DNA of 64,000 bases from an uncultured Christensenellaceae bacterium (GCA_910586655.1 CAJUIR010000005.1:1-64000), one strand, 5' to 3'; counted from the first letter of the stretch, positions 15,731-24,860 are shown. Notes: generated by a model not told the origin, from the sequence alone. Translations and numbers: made by a program.

Positions 15731-16530
15731 TTTATTTTGTCGCAACACCGATCGGGAATTTAAAAGACATTACCTTGCGCGCGCTGGAAACGTTAAAAGA
15801 AGCCGACGTTATCTTTTGCGAAGACACAAGGCATACTTTAAAACTGCTCAACGCGTATGAAATCAAAAAGCCGTTAAAGTCCTGCCATAAGTTTAACGAA
15901 CGGTCTGCGGCGGAGCAGATCGTCATGCTTTCGCGCGAAGGGAAAAACGTTTGCATCGTCTCGGATGCGGGCATGCCCGTGGTCTCGGACCCCGGAAGGG
16001 AAGTGACGCGGATCCTGCGCGAAGAAAACGAGCCGTATACCGTCCTCCCGGGAGCCAACGCTTTTTTGTGCGCGCTGGTGCTTTCCGCATTGCCGTCCGA
16101 TCGGTTTACCTTTCTCGGCTTTCTTCCGGAAAAGGCAAAAGAGCGCGAACGGTTGCTTGCAGAATATCGGACGCGTCCGGAAACGCTGGCGTTTCATTGC
16201 GCACCGCAGGACGTGGACGGATACATTGCCGCCATGTATAAAGCATTCGGCGAACGGCGGGCGGCAGCGGTGAGAGAGATCACGAAGATCCACGAAGAAA
16301 CCGTTCCGTTTTTGCTTTCCGAAGGTTTGTCGGGAGAGAAACGGGGGGAATACGTTCTGATCGTAGAGGGGGCGGCGGAAACGGAAAATCCGCGGTGTGA
16401 ACTTTCTCCGCGGGAACACGTTGCGGCGTTGATGGAAACGGGACTCGACAAAAAAGATGCGCTCAAAGCCGCCGCAAAAGAGCGCGGCGTTTCCAAAAGC
16501 GAACTTTATAAAGAGACGCTGGACTTGTAA
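15727..16530 (+). CDS. rsmI: 16S rRNA (cytidine-1402-2'-O)-methyltransferase
   Basis: RsmI methylates the ribose of C1402 in 16S rRNA, tuning the decoding site. The 267-residue tetrapyrrole-methylase-fold protein has the family signatures ATPIGNLKDITLRALETL at 6-23, EDTRHTLKLL, SDAGMPVVSDPG and FLGFLPEKAKER. The start is the ATGA overlap with the preceding methyltransferase. An in-frame upstream ATG (15454) lies inside that gene and is rejected. The end carries a DKKDALKAAAKERGVSKSELYK helix pair seen in Firmicutes members. Confidence 0.95.
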   Translation: MIYFVATPIGNLKDITLRALETLKEADVIFCEDTRHTLKLLNAYEIKKPLKSCHKFNERSAAEQIVMLSREGKNVCIVSDAGMPVVSDPGREVTRILREENEPYTVLPGANAFLCALVLSALPSDRFTFLGFLPEKAKERERLLAEYRTRPETLAFHCAPQDVDGYIAAMYKAFGERRAAAVREITKIHEETVPFLLSEGLSGEKRGEYVLIVEGAAETENPRCELSPREHVAALMETGLDKKDALKAAAKERGVSKSELYKETLDL

Positions 16531-16576
16531 GAAGTTATAATTTTCTCGGTTGCGGTATATTTTTTTTCGCAACTCG

Positions 16577-16605
16577 TTGCGTTTTCGGTTTCGTGCTGGT
16601 ATAAT
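16577..16605 (+). promoter_or_regulatory. Promoter giving a leaderless mRNA
   Basis: TTGCGT (16577-16582) and TATAAT (16600-16605) are 17 bases apart, with an extended -10 TG at 16597-16598. Only seven bases separate the -10 box from the ATG at 16613. Confidence 0.72.
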
Positions 16606-16612
16606 AAGAATT

Positions 16613-18091
16613 ATGTTTGTAGAGGCATTTCCCAAACTTGAGCATTCGAAATTTATTCGTGTTCTGCGCGCCTACTTCGGTTCGCCGTGGAACGCGATCG
16701 TCGTTGCGTTGCTCATGACTGTTTCGGCGCTGTTCGGTTGGGAAATTCCCGTCGCTTATTGCTATCTCGTAATCGTATTTCTGGTTTGTTTTTTTTGCGA
16801 AGACACGCTCGGGTTGGTGCCCGTCGTCTGCTTTACGCCCTTGGCTCTTTCCGTTCGGAACAATCCCACAAAATTTTCCGAAACGATTTTTTCCACGCCT
16901 TCCTCGCTGCTGCAAATCGGCTTTTGCGCTGCGTTGTTAGCCGTTTTGATGATCGCAAGATTGATCTCTCTCTTGATCCAAAACCCCAGACGCGGGTTTC
17001 CCAAACTGACGGCGGGATTTGCGGCTCTCATCGTCGCATATATGATCGGCGGCGTCGGCAGTTCCTTTTATTCTTCGCAGTCCGCACTGTTCGGATTGAT
17101 GGAAGGTGCGGCGATTTGTACGTTTTACTTTTATTTTTATTTTACCGTGAACTGGAAAAATGTGCGGAAAGGATTCCTTCCCTTCGTGTTTGCGGTGTTA
17201 GGATTTGCGCTCGTCGTTCAGACGCTGAATATGTATTTTCAGGAAGGCGTCATGGTAGACGGCGTGATCGACCGCAGTAAACTATTCCCCGGGTGGGGAA
17301 CGTACAACAACATCGGTTGCATTACGGCGATGTGTGTTCCTGCCGTATTCTACTGCGCGGCGACGCAAAAACAAGGTTGGATTTTTACGCTTCTCGCAAC
17401 GGTCGTCATGCTGGGAGTGGTGCTGACACAGAGCCGCGGCGCGATTCTGTTCGGCGCGATCGTCTATTTGGCAGGCGCCGTTACCGTATTGGTCAAAACG
17501 AAAAAATTAGAGCGCTATTTCCATATTGCGGTGCTTGCTGCGGCTCTTATCACGGTCACGGTATGCGTAGCCGTATTCCGAGAGAAGTTGAAAAATACTT
17601 TCGACGCGCTTCTCGATATCGGATTGGACGACGACGGCAGAAAACCGCTCTTTGAAAAAGCGTGGGAGTATTTCTTAAGTTATCCCGTGTTCGGTGTGGG
17701 CTGGGGCGGAGAACGCTGGGTAGAAAACGGCGGTTCGTTTATCAATTATTTCATGGCGCACAATACCTATCTGCAAATACTCGGGTGTCTGGGTACGTTC
17801 GGAATGATTGCCTACGCGTTCCACCGTGCGCAGACGTTGCTGTTGTTTCTCCGCCGCATTACGATCGAAAAGTTCTTTATTGCTCTGATCGTCGCCGCGC
17901 TCTTGATGACGTGTTGGATCGACTGTCATATATTCAGCGTTTATCCCGCAATTTATTATTCCATATGCCTTGTCTTTCTGGAAGGGATTGACAAGCGCGA
18001 AAAAGAAAACGGTAAAATGCTTCCGAAGAGAAAACGCAGAAAAAAAGAAAGGGATGAAGTTGTGCTTCAAGACCCTCTTTCAAAAGTTTAA
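16613..18091 (+). CDS. O-antigen ligase/Wzy-like polytopic membrane protein
   Basis: A 492-residue integral membrane protein with about 11 hydrophobic segments and a long extracytoplasmic loop ending in AHNTYLQILGCLG, the pattern of the Wzy_C/O-antigen ligase family. Members polymerise or ligate glycans on the outer face of the membrane. As no glycosyltransferase cluster surrounds it, the substrate is unknown. The cytoplasmic tail is basic (KRKRRKKER). There is no Shine-Dalgarno sequence. The ATG lies seven bases past a TATAAT box, so translation is probably leaderless. An in-frame ATG at 16550 lies upstream of the promoter. Confidence 0.75.
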   Translation: MFVEAFPKLEHSKFIRVLRAYFGSPWNAIVVALLMTVSALFGWEIPVAYCYLVIVFLVCFFCEDTLGLVPVVCFTPLALSVRNNPTKFSETIFSTPSSLLQIGFCAALLAVLMIARLISLLIQNPRRGFPKLTAGFAALIVAYMIGGVGSSFYSSQSALFGLMEGAAICTFYFYFYFTVNWKNVRKGFLPFVFAVLGFALVVQTLNMYFQEGVMVDGVIDRSKLFPGWGTYNNIGCITAMCVPAVFYCAATQKQGWIFTLLATVVMLGVVLTQSRGAILFGAIVYLAGAVTVLVKTKKLERYFHIAVLAAALITVTVCVAVFREKLKNTFDALLDIGLDDDGRKPLFEKAWEYFLSYPVFGVGWGGERWVENGGSFINYFMAHNTYLQILGCLGTFGMIAYAFHRAQTLLLFLRRITIEKFFIALIVAALLMTCWIDCHIFSVYPAIYYSICLVFLEGIDKREKENGKMLPKRKRRKKERDEVVLQDPLSKV

Positions 18092-18110
18092 TCACAATTA
18101 AGAAAATAGT

Positions 18111-18147
18111 AAAACCCCCCGAAACACCGTTCCGAGGGGTTCCACTT
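18111..18147 (+). terminator. Possible terminator with alternative pairing partner
   Basis: AACCCC (18113-18118) can pair with GGGGTT (18136-18141) around a 17-base loop. The tail TCCACTTTAT is poor. The same C run (18115-18120) can instead pair with GGGGG at 18156-18160, the ribosome binding site of the tiny reading frame that follows. Confidence 0.4.
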
Positions 18148-18166
18148 TATGATAAGGGGGAAAATT

Positions 18167-18226
18167 ATGAGCGATTTAAGTTGCCATTATTATATTATAA
18201 CCGACAAAGAAAGGCAAAAGAATTGA
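18167..18226 (+). CDS. Possible 19-residue small protein
   Basis: An ATG with the strong ribosome binding site AAGGGGG six bases upstream opens a 19-codon frame, MSDLSCHYYIITDKERQKN. I recognise no family. Two tyrosines and an Ile pair follow a Cys-His; the end is charged. It lies between the O-antigen-ligase-like gene and the convergent spmBA operon. It could be a real small protein, a leader peptide, or chance; the good ribosome binding site is the main support. Confidence 0.3.
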   Translation: MSDLSCHYYIITDKERQKN

Positions 18227-18290
18227 TAAATTTTTTTAAAAAATTTTTTTCTGAAATAATTATTTCATGTTTTGAAAAAAACGATCATTT

Positions 18291-18803
18291 TCACAAAAAC
18301 CGACATAAAAAACATCCGAATATCACGGTGACGAAGTTAGCGGCAAGCGCGATCAGAACGGGTTTATATAGTTTTTTATATTTAATTTTTGCAAAGTAGA
18401 CGGCGGAAATATAGAACACCGTTTCGCTGGAACCGTAAGAAACGCAAGCGCACCGCGCGATAAAACTGTCGGCGCCGTAAGTTGAAAGGATCTCGGAAAG
18501 CAGAGCGGTGGAGCCGCTGCCCGAAAAGGGTTTCATGATCACGAGTTTCGCAATTTCGGGAGGGATGCCCAACAGTCTGAATGCGGGCGAAAGAAAAGAA
18601 GTCAGTTGCGCCGAAAGTCCGCTTTGCTCGAACAGTTCCGAGAGCATTAAAATCGCGGCAAGATAGGGAAACAGCGAAAGGATGAGGGGGACGGATTCTT
18701 TTATTCCCTCCGTAAAACATTCGTATAATTTTACGCGTTTGACAAGTGCGTATACGAACAGCGCAAGGAACAGGGCGGGAATGACAAGGGCGACGTATTT
18801 CAT
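18291..18803 (-). CDS. spmB: Spore maturation protein B
   Basis: SpmB acts with SpmA in the forespore to lower core water content and so give heat-resistant spores. The 170-residue membrane protein contains the nucleoside-recognition (Gate) domain and aligns along its length with Bacillus SpmB: YECFTEGIKES, the GIPPEIAKLVIMKPFSGSGS segment and YGADSFIARCACV. Four to five hydrophobic segments are visible. Its ATG overlaps the spmA stop (ATGA). No clear terminator follows. Confidence 0.93.
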   Translation of the reverse strand: MKYVALVIPALFLALFVYALVKRVKLYECFTEGIKESVPLILSLFPYLAAILMLSELFEQSGLSAQLTSFLSPAFRLLGIPPEIAKLVIMKPFSGSGSTALLSEILSTYGADSFIARCACVSYGSSETVFYISAVYFAKIKYKKLYKPVLIALAANFVTVIFGCFLCRFL

Positions 18804-19360
18804 GCTTTGCGTTTCCTTTTACGGCAGAAAATCATCACGAGCATTGCGCCGAGCAGCGTGGACAGCAGCGTGGATAGCAGCGTCGGCAAAAAGATATCGG
18901 AGGGCGATGCGGAACCTGCCGAAAGCCGAAGCGCGATCACGGTGGTGGGTAAGAGTTGCAAACTGGTTGCATTCAATACGAACAGCATGTCTGCCGCGTA
19001 ATGGTTTTGCGCGGCGCAAAACTTCTCCACCGCTTTGATGCCGAGCGGCGTGGGTGCGCCGGGAAGTCCCAAAAAGTTTGCGGAAAGATTGCAACTTGCA
19101 AGCGTCGCCGCTTCTTTGTCGTCGGTGCGGAACAGACGTTTTGCAAGCGGAAAGACGCCGCGGGAAAGTTTTCCCGCAAGCCCGCTTTTTTCCAGCACTT
19201 TAAAAAATCCCAGCCAGACGCAGTAGACTGCCAACAAAGAAAGAGAGAGCGCCGCCGCCTTTTCCCCGCCCGATAACAGAGCGGGCAGAAATCCTTCGGG
19301 ATCGCAAATTAATAACATAACGGCGGAAATCAAAAACACCGCCGCAAAAATTCCGTTCAC
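18800..19360 (-). CDS. spmA: Spore maturation protein A
   Basis: Partner of SpmB in spore core dehydration. The 186-residue membrane protein matches Bacillus SpmA: VYCVWLGFFKVLEKSGL, the NLSANFLGLPGAPTPLGIKA signature and LLPTTVIALRLSAGSASPSDI. The start is a GTG at 19360; no ATG in frame gives the family N-terminus. The Shine-Dalgarno sequence is weak, and a TATAAT (19393-19388, minus strand) lies about 27 bases upstream. It is direct evidence that the organism carries sporulation genes. Confidence 0.92.
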   Translation of the reverse strand: MNGIFAAVFLISAVMLLICDPEGFLPALLSGGEKAAALSLSLLAVYCVWLGFFKVLEKSGLAGKLSRGVFPLAKRLFRTDDKEAATLASCNLSANFLGLPGAPTPLGIKAVEKFCAAQNHYAADMLFVLNATSLQLLPTTVIALRLSAGSASPSDIFLPTLLSTLLSTLLGAMLVMIFCRKRKRKA

Positions 19361-19444
19361 ATTTCATAGTATGCTTGTCTGTTCTTCATTATACAAAATC
19401 GGAACGGTCTTTTATTTTGAGCAGCGAATTCTTTTAAAAATAAT

Positions 19445-19473
19445 TTTACTTTTCATTCGGAATGCGTTATAAT
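19445..19473 (+). promoter_or_regulatory. Promoter of the metG operon
   Basis: TTTACT (19445-19450) and TATAAT (19468-19473) with a 17-base spacer, ending 18 bases before the metG ATG. Confidence 0.75.
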
Positions 19474-19491
19474 ACGGAAAAGAGGTTGACT

Positions 19492-21450
19492 ATGGATCGG
19501 AAAAAATTTTATATCACAACACCCATTTATTATCCCAGCGGGAACTGGCACATCGGTCACTGCTATACGACGGTGATCTGCGATGCGCTCGCGCGGTTTC
19601 ATAAAATGCTCGGGGAAGACGTATTTTTTCTGACGGGGACGGACGAGCACGGTCAGAAAATCGAAAAAGAAGCGCAAAAGCGCGGTGTCACGCCCATGCA
19701 GTTTATCGACCCGTTGGTCTCCGAACTGAAAGATATGTGGCGGCTTCTGAATATTTCTTACGACCGTTTTATCAGGACGACGGACGAACAGCACGTCAAA
19801 AGCGTTCAAAAAATTTATCAGAAATTGTATGAAAGCGGCGATATTTACAAGGCGGAATACAGCGGCTACTACTGTACGCCTTGCGAAAGCATGTGGACGG
19901 AAGCGCAACTTGTCGGCGGAAAGTGTCCCGATTGCGGGAGAGAAGTGACACTCCAAAAAGAAGAAAGTTATTTTTTCCGTCTTTCGAAATATGCGCCGCG
20001 GATCTTAAAATTGTACGAGGACGAACCGGAATTTTTACAGCCCAAATCGCGCATCAACGAAATGGTAAATAATTTCTTGAAACCCGGATTGCAAGACTTG
20101 TGCGTTTCGCGCACGACCGTCAAGTGGGGCGTCCAACTGCCTTTCGATCCAAACCATTATGCTTACGTCTGGATCGACGCGCTCTCCAACTATATCACCG
20201 CTTTGGGATATATGAGCGGCGACGATTCTCTCTATCGTAAGTTCTGGCCCGCCGATCTGCATATGGTCGGAAAAGAGATCGTGCGCTTTCACGCGATCAT
20301 CTGGCCCGCGATTCTGATGGCGCTCGGCGAACCCTTGCCGAAGCGCGTTTACGGACACGGGTGGCTTCTGATCGGCGGAGATAAACTGTCTAAGAGCAAA
20401 CAGGATCAAGCGCGAGGTCAACTGACCGACCCTTACGAACTCGTCAAACGCTACGGTACCGATGCGGTTCGTTATTTCCTGTTGCGTGAAATTCCTTTCG
20501 GAAGCGACGGCGATTACACGGGCGAAAAACTGCTCAACCGCATCAATGCCGATCTTGCAAACGATCTCGGGAATCTTGTTTCCCGTACGACCGCGATGAT
20601 CTGTCAATATTTCGGCGGAAACCTGCCGCCGCGCGGAAAAACGGAAGGCGTAGACGGAGAACTGATCGCGCTGGCGGAAGGCGCGTTTGAAAAAGTAAAA
20701 CGCGCCATGGACGGTCTGAATGCGCCCGATGCGCTGGCGGAAATATTCAACGTCGTTTCGCGCGCGAACAAATACATCGATGAAACGACCCCTTGGCTAC
20801 TCGCCAAAGACGAGAGTAAAAAAGCGCGGCTCGGCGCAGTACTCTATAATCTTGCGGAAACCGTGCGTATCTGCGCCGTTCTCTTAAAACCGTTTTTGAC
20901 CGAATCTCCCAAACGCATTTTGGAGAGTCTCGGCTGTGATGCGGAAGCGGGGTTCGATACGCTTGCGTTCGGCGGGTTGAAAGCGGGTGTGCCCATCGAA
21001 AAACTGCCGCCCGTGTTCCCGAGGATCGATGTGAAAAAAGAACTGGACGAAGTAGACCGGATCGTCAAATCGAAGAAAAAGACGATAGAACAGAAAAATC
21101 CCAAGGCGGAGGAAGTTCAAGTGAGTGAGATCACGATAGAAGATTTTGCAAAAGTGCAATTAAAAGTGGGCGAGGTAGTCGCTTGCGAACGCGTAGAAAA
21201 TTCCGATAAGTTATTGCATGAAACCGTAAAAATCGGAGAGGAAGTCCGTTCGATCGTTTCGGGGATCGCGAAATATTATACGCCGGAAGAAATGGTCGGC
21301 AAACGCGTGGTTGTCGTTACCAACTTAAAACCCGTGAAACTGCGCGGCGTGCTTTCCGAAGGCATGATCCTCTGCGCCGAAGATAAAGACGGAAATCTCG
21401 CTTTGGTATCGCCGGAAAAGGAAATGCAAAGCGGCGGCTCGGTGAGATGA
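19492..21450 (+). CDS. metG: Methionyl-tRNA synthetase with C-terminal tRNA-binding domain
   Basis: Charges tRNA-Met with methionine. The 652-residue protein has HIGH at 20-23, a zinc knuckle with Cys128, Cys131, Cys145 and Cys148, and KLSKS at 298-302 in place of KMSKS. A C-terminal OB-fold tRNA-binding domain of the EMAP/Arc1p type spans about residues 545-652 (FAKVQLKVGEVVACERVEN...LKPVKLRGVLSEGM), as in homodimeric bacterial MetRS. AGAGG six bases upstream sets the start. It heads the operon metG-tatD-radical SAM, all coupled by four-base overlaps. Confidence 0.96.
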   Translation: MDRKKFYITTPIYYPSGNWHIGHCYTTVICDALARFHKMLGEDVFFLTGTDEHGQKIEKEAQKRGVTPMQFIDPLVSELKDMWRLLNISYDRFIRTTDEQHVKSVQKIYQKLYESGDIYKAEYSGYYCTPCESMWTEAQLVGGKCPDCGREVTLQKEESYFFRLSKYAPRILKLYEDEPEFLQPKSRINEMVNNFLKPGLQDLCVSRTTVKWGVQLPFDPNHYAYVWIDALSNYITALGYMSGDDSLYRKFWPADLHMVGKEIVRFHAIIWPAILMALGEPLPKRVYGHGWLLIGGDKLSKSKQDQARGQLTDPYELVKRYGTDAVRYFLLREIPFGSDGDYTGEKLLNRINADLANDLGNLVSRTTAMICQYFGGNLPPRGKTEGVDGELIALAEGAFEKVKRAMDGLNAPDALAEIFNVVSRANKYIDETTPWLLAKDESKKARLGAVLYNLAETVRICAVLLKPFLTESPKRILESLGCDAEAGFDTLAFGGLKAGVPIEKLPPVFPRIDVKKELDEVDRIVKSKKKTIEQKNPKAEEVQVSEITIEDFAKVQLKVGEVVACERVENSDKLLHETVKIGEEVRSIVSGIAKYYTPEEMVGKRVVVVTNLKPVKLRGVLSEGMILCAEDKDGNLALVSPEKEMQSGGSVR

Positions 21451-22208
21451 TCGATATTCACGCGCACTTTGCGGACGAAGGTTATGATTTCCCCGACGAG
21501 TGGGAGAAGATCAGGGCGGCGGGCGTGCAAAAAGTGGTTCTCGCGGGAGATACGCTGGCGCACAGTAAAATGCACCGCGACTTTTGCGCCGCTCACGAGG
21601 GCGCGTATTTTTGTGCGGGCGTGCATCCTGAAACCGCGGGAACTTGGGGCATAAACGATCGGGAAACGTTCACGGAACTTTGCCTCGACAAAAAGTGCGT
21701 TGCGGTGGGGGAAATCGGACTCGATTATCATTATCCCGAGTTCGACAAACAAAAACAGCGGGAAATGTTCGAAATGCAGATTGTGCTCGCCCAATCGTTC
21801 GGTCTGCCCGTACAGATTCATTCCCGCGACGCCTGTGCCGATACGCTCGCTATTCTGAAAAACATGCAGCCTCATTTAAAAGACGGGTTTTTGCTTCACT
21901 GCTATTCTTACGGACGGGAAGCAATGGACGATTTTTTATCGCTCGGTGCGTACTTTTCGTTCGGCGGCGTAATTTGTTTCAAGAATGCGAAAAAAGTAAT
22001 CGAAAGCGTTGCGCACTGTCCCGCAGACCGCATGCTGACGGAAACGGACAGTCCTTATCTTTCGCCCTTCCGCGGCGAAAAAAACACCCCTGCGAATATT
22101 CCCGTCATCGTCGGAAAAATCGCCGAAGTCAAGGGCATGTCGTTTGCAGAGGTGGATGAAACCGTTCGCGGTAACGCCGTGCGGCTGTTCCCCAAACTCA
22201 GATCATGA
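21447..22208 (+). CDS. TatD-family metal-dependent hydrolase
   Basis: A 253-residue TIM-barrel nuclease of the TatD family; relatives are 3'-5' exonucleases active on DNA or RNA. The metal ligands are visible: His5 and His7 (DIHAH), Glu89, His125, His151 and Asp201 (TETDSPYLSP). It overlaps metG by four bases and the next radical SAM gene by four. The metG-tatD neighbourhood is conserved in Firmicutes, where tatD often accompanies rsmA and rnmV. Confidence 0.92.
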   Translation: MIDIHAHFADEGYDFPDEWEKIRAAGVQKVVLAGDTLAHSKMHRDFCAAHEGAYFCAGVHPETAGTWGINDRETFTELCLDKKCVAVGEIGLDYHYPEFDKQKQREMFEMQIVLAQSFGLPVQIHSRDACADTLAILKNMQPHLKDGFLLHCYSYGREAMDDFLSLGAYFSFGGVICFKNAKKVIESVAHCPADRMLTETDSPYLSPFRGEKNTPANIPVIVGKIAEVKGMSFAEVDETVRGNAVRLFPKLRS

Positions 22209-22798
22209 TGGATACTTATACTTATAAAATCGGAAATAGTTTGTACGTCAACCTTACCAACCGCTGTACCAACCGCTGTACGTTTTGCGTGCGCGACGGG
22301 AAAACGGAATACGAGGGATATTCGCTTTGGCTGAAAGGGAGCGAACCGACGGCAGAACAGATCGTATCGCAAATCGGCGATGCGCAAAGGTACGATGAAA
22401 TCGTATTCTGCGGATTCGGTGAACCGACTTTCCGCTTGGAACCCATGCTGGAAATTTGCGCGTTTGTGCATGCTGCGGGCGGCAAAACGCGACTTAATAC
22501 CAACGGGCACGGAAACGTCATCAACGGAAGAAATATTGCGCCGCTCCTTGCCGGCAATCTCGACACGGTGAATATTTCACTCAATGCTCCGTGCGCGGCG
22601 GAATACGATTCGGTCTGCCGTCCGCAAATCAAAAACGCGTTCGAGGCGGTGCTGCAATTCGCTCGCGACTGCAAACAAAGCGGCGTAAACGCGCTGTTTT
22701 CGGTCGTGGACTGTATCGGACAGGAAGCGGTGGAACGCTGCCGCAGGATCGCGGACGAAGCGGGAATACCTCTGCGCGTTCGGGAAATGATCGAATAA
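22205..22798 (+). CDS. TatD-associated radical SAM protein
   Basis: A 197-residue radical SAM protein of the small group that always lies next to tatD in Firmicutes. The cluster motif is Cys21, Cys25 and Cys28 in NRCTNRCTFCVRDG, followed by FCGFGEPT and RLNTNGHGN. The reaction is unknown to me. Adjacent ATGs at 22205 and 22208 both fit; 22205 gives the ATGA overlap with tatD. A terminator follows, separating it from rsmA. Confidence 0.85.
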   Translation: MMDTYTYKIGNSLYVNLTNRCTNRCTFCVRDGKTEYEGYSLWLKGSEPTAEQIVSQIGDAQRYDEIVFCGFGEPTFRLEPMLEICAFVHAAGGKTRLNTNGHGNVINGRNIAPLLAGNLDTVNISLNAPCAAEYDSVCRPQIKNAFEAVLQFARDCKQSGVNALFSVVDCIGQEAVERCRRIADEAGIPLRVREMIE

Positions 22799-22808
22799 AA
22801 AACAAGAA

Positions 22809-22838
22809 AGCCGAAAATCAATTTCGGCTCTCCTTTTC
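22809..22838 (+). terminator. Terminator of the metG-tatD operon
   Basis: AGCCGAAA (22809-22816) pairs with TTTCGGCT (22822-22829) around ATCAA, followed by CTCCTTTTC. Confidence 0.8.
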
Positions 22839-22906
22839 ATTTGTGAGGAGGGGGATTCCCTCTACCTCATTATGTGCAGGATCTTGCGGAATATGTGAGG
22901 CATGAC

Positions 22907-23752
22907 ATGGACGATTTGCGCGATATTTTAAGGCAATGCGAATTTAACTTCAAAAAGCAGTGGGGGCAGAATTTCCTCACCGATCCCAATTTGCTGCGCG
23001 CTATCGTATCGGATGCGGGAGTGGACGAAAAGACGACCGTGCTTGAAATCGGCGCAGGCGCAGGCGCGCTCACGCGCGCGCTTTCCGAACGCGCACGAAA
23101 GGTATTCGCCTACGAAATAGACCGCAGTTTAGAACCCGTTTTAAGCCGTACGCTGAAAGACTGCAACAACGTCGAAGTGATATTCCGCGACTTCGCAAAG
23201 GCAGACATGTCCGCATTGGAAACAGAGTTAAACGATTACGCCGTTGTGGCAAATCTGCCCTATTACGTCACCACGCCCATCGTCATGCGGTTTGTGGAAG
23301 AATCCAAACACTGCCGCGGACTGACGGTCATGGTGCAGGAAGAAGTGGCGGAGCGGTTTTGCGCGAGAGAGGGTACGGCGGAGTACGGCGCGGTCACGGC
23401 GGCGATTGCCCGCCGCGGGACTTGCTCGATCACGCGCCGCGTTCCGAGAAATATGTTCACACCGCGTCCCAACGTCGATTCGGCGGTAGTGAAAATCGAT
23501 TTTACGGCGGGCGGCTTTACGGTCAAGAGCGAAAAGGCTTACCGCGAAACGGTGCGCTGCGCCTTTTTGAGCCGCCGCAAGACGCTGGAAAATAATCTGA
23601 TCGGCGTATTCCGGATTCCGCGCGAAAGAGCGAAAGACGTGCTTCGGGCGGCGGGGATTGCAGAAGGCGTCCGCGGCGAAACATTGTCGCCGCCCACGCT
23701 TGCAAAACTTTCCGACGTGCTTTTGGAAAACGGGATCGTGCAAGAAAGATAA
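22907..23752 (+). CDS. rsmA: 16S rRNA dimethyladenosine transferase
   Basis: RsmA (KsgA) dimethylates A1518 and A1519 near the 3' end of 16S rRNA during small-subunit assembly. The 281-residue protein shows the N-terminal KKQWGQNFLTDPNLL, SAM motif EIGAGAG at 47-53, catalytic NLPYY at 116-120, and the C-terminal CAFLSRRKTLENNL. TGAGG six bases upstream picks the ATG at 22907; a GTG at 22874 in the same frame would add 11 residues. The usual Firmicute order tatD...rsmA is kept, although rnmV is absent here. Confidence 0.94.
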   Translation: MDDLRDILRQCEFNFKKQWGQNFLTDPNLLRAIVSDAGVDEKTTVLEIGAGAGALTRALSERARKVFAYEIDRSLEPVLSRTLKDCNNVEVIFRDFAKADMSALETELNDYAVVANLPYYVTTPIVMRFVEESKHCRGLTVMVQEEVAERFCAREGTAEYGAVTAAIARRGTCSITRRVPRNMFTPRPNVDSAVVKIDFTAGGFTVKSEKAYRETVRCAFLSRRKTLENNLIGVFRIPRERAKDVLRAAGIAEGVRGETLSPPTLAKLSDVLLENGIVQER

Positions 23753-23784
23753 CCGCCCTGCTTGAAGCAGGGCGGTGCTTTTTT
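23752..23784 (+). terminator. Terminator of rsmA
   Basis: ACCGCCCTGC-TTGAA-GCAGGGCGGT (23752-23776) followed by GCTTTTTT. It begins at the rsmA stop and abuts the stop of the convergent NlpC/P60 gene. Confidence 0.93.
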
Positions 23785-24682
23785 AAAAGACTCTTCTCGA
23801 TGTGATGTAGTAACTCCAACGGGCTTGGGAAATCTGTTCGATTTTCGCGTAATCCGAAGCCGTGTGCAAAATGTAGTTGTCTCCGAGATACAGCGCCACG
23901 TGTCCGATACGTTCGATGCCGACCTTGTCTTTGCGCGTGGCATTGGTGAAGAACATAAGATCGCCGCGTTGAATTTCCTGTTTTTTCACTTCCTTGCCTT
24001 GCGAAACCTGCGTGCGCGTAGTGGTATTCAAAAGAATTTTCGCGCCGTGGTAAAACATATATTGCATCAGCGAAGAACAGTCGAATTTCGAATCGGTAAA
24101 GTTATTTAAGAAATTACCTTTTCCGTCATGCAGACGGACCGCTCCGTAGACGTAGGGTACGCCCAAAACTTTTTGTCCTTCCGTAATCACGCTTTCTACC
24201 AGATCGTCGCCCGCTTCGAGCGAAGTCAGAGAGGTATAGCGCGAATCGGCGCTGACATAGGCGGTGCGTCCGCGGTAACGCGTTTCGTACCAGTTGCCCG
24301 TCTTTTTTACCAGTTCCAGCAAGACGCCGTTTTCCACGGTGCCGAGGGAGGAATAACTTGTGCCTGCGCCGCTGCGGACGTTCAGGCCGTTGGTGCGGAC
24401 GATCACGTAATCCTTGCGTTTGGGCAAGGGATCGGGCGTCTCTTCGGGCTTAGGCTGTTCGGGCGTTGCCGGAGGTTGGGGATTCTCCGGAATTTCGGGA
24501 ATTACCGCATCGGGTAATTCGGGGTCGGGCTCTATCACATCGTTGGGGGGAAGGGGTTCTTCCACGGGAGGAACCGGTTCTTCCCAATCGTTATCTGCGC
24601 TGTTTTGGCTGCCGCATGCTGCGAGTGGAACACAGGCGAGCATCAGCGCCAATGCGCATACTGCCGTCTGGTAGCGTTTCAT
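23783..24682 (-). CDS. SH3-NlpC/P60 lipoprotein, cell-wall peptidase
   Basis: A 299-residue predicted lipoprotein. The signal ends in lipobox LAAC with Cys23. A proline- and glutamate-rich linker (33-88) spans the wall, an SH3b domain follows at about 91-148 (GLNVRSGAGTSYSSLG), and an NlpC/P60 domain at about 163-299 carries the triad Cys202 (FDCSSLMQY), His261 (IGHVALYLG) and His273. Such enzymes cut peptide bonds in peptidoglycan stems. AAGGAGA upstream supports the start. It is transcribed alone, and its promoter is divergent from the hydrolase at 24909. Confidence 0.9.
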   Translation of the reverse strand: MKRYQTAVCALALMLACVPLAACGSQNSADNDWEEPVPPVEEPLPPNDVIEPDPELPDAVIPEIPENPQPPATPEQPKPEETPDPLPKRKDYVIVRTNGLNVRSGAGTSYSSLGTVENGVLLELVKKTGNWYETRYRGRTAYVSADSRYTSLTSLEAGDDLVESVITEGQKVLGVPYVYGAVRLHDGKGNFLNNFTDSKFDCSSLMQYMFYHGAKILLNTTTRTQVSQGKEVKKQEIQRGDLMFFTNATRKDKVGIERIGHVALYLGDNYILHTASDYAKIEQISQARWSYYITSRRVF

Positions 24683-24729
24683 TTGTGTCTCCTTTGTATT
24701 TTTTCCGTCATCTGAATGTCGGTAAACAA

Positions 24730-24758
24730 ATCATATCAGAACGCAAGTCCCAAATCAA
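24730..24758 (-). promoter_or_regulatory. Promoter of the NlpC/P60 gene
   Basis: On the minus strand TTGATT (24758-24753) and TATGAT (24735-24730) are 17 bases apart, about 48 bases before the ATG. Confidence 0.65.
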
Positions 24759-24860
24759 GTCTTTTATGCTGGTGGAATTTTGGGGGAACTGGAAGATTTC
24801 TCCAACGATCGATTGTTTTCCGCGTTTTGGCTTGCGATCGAAAAAATGTATCGGTAACGT

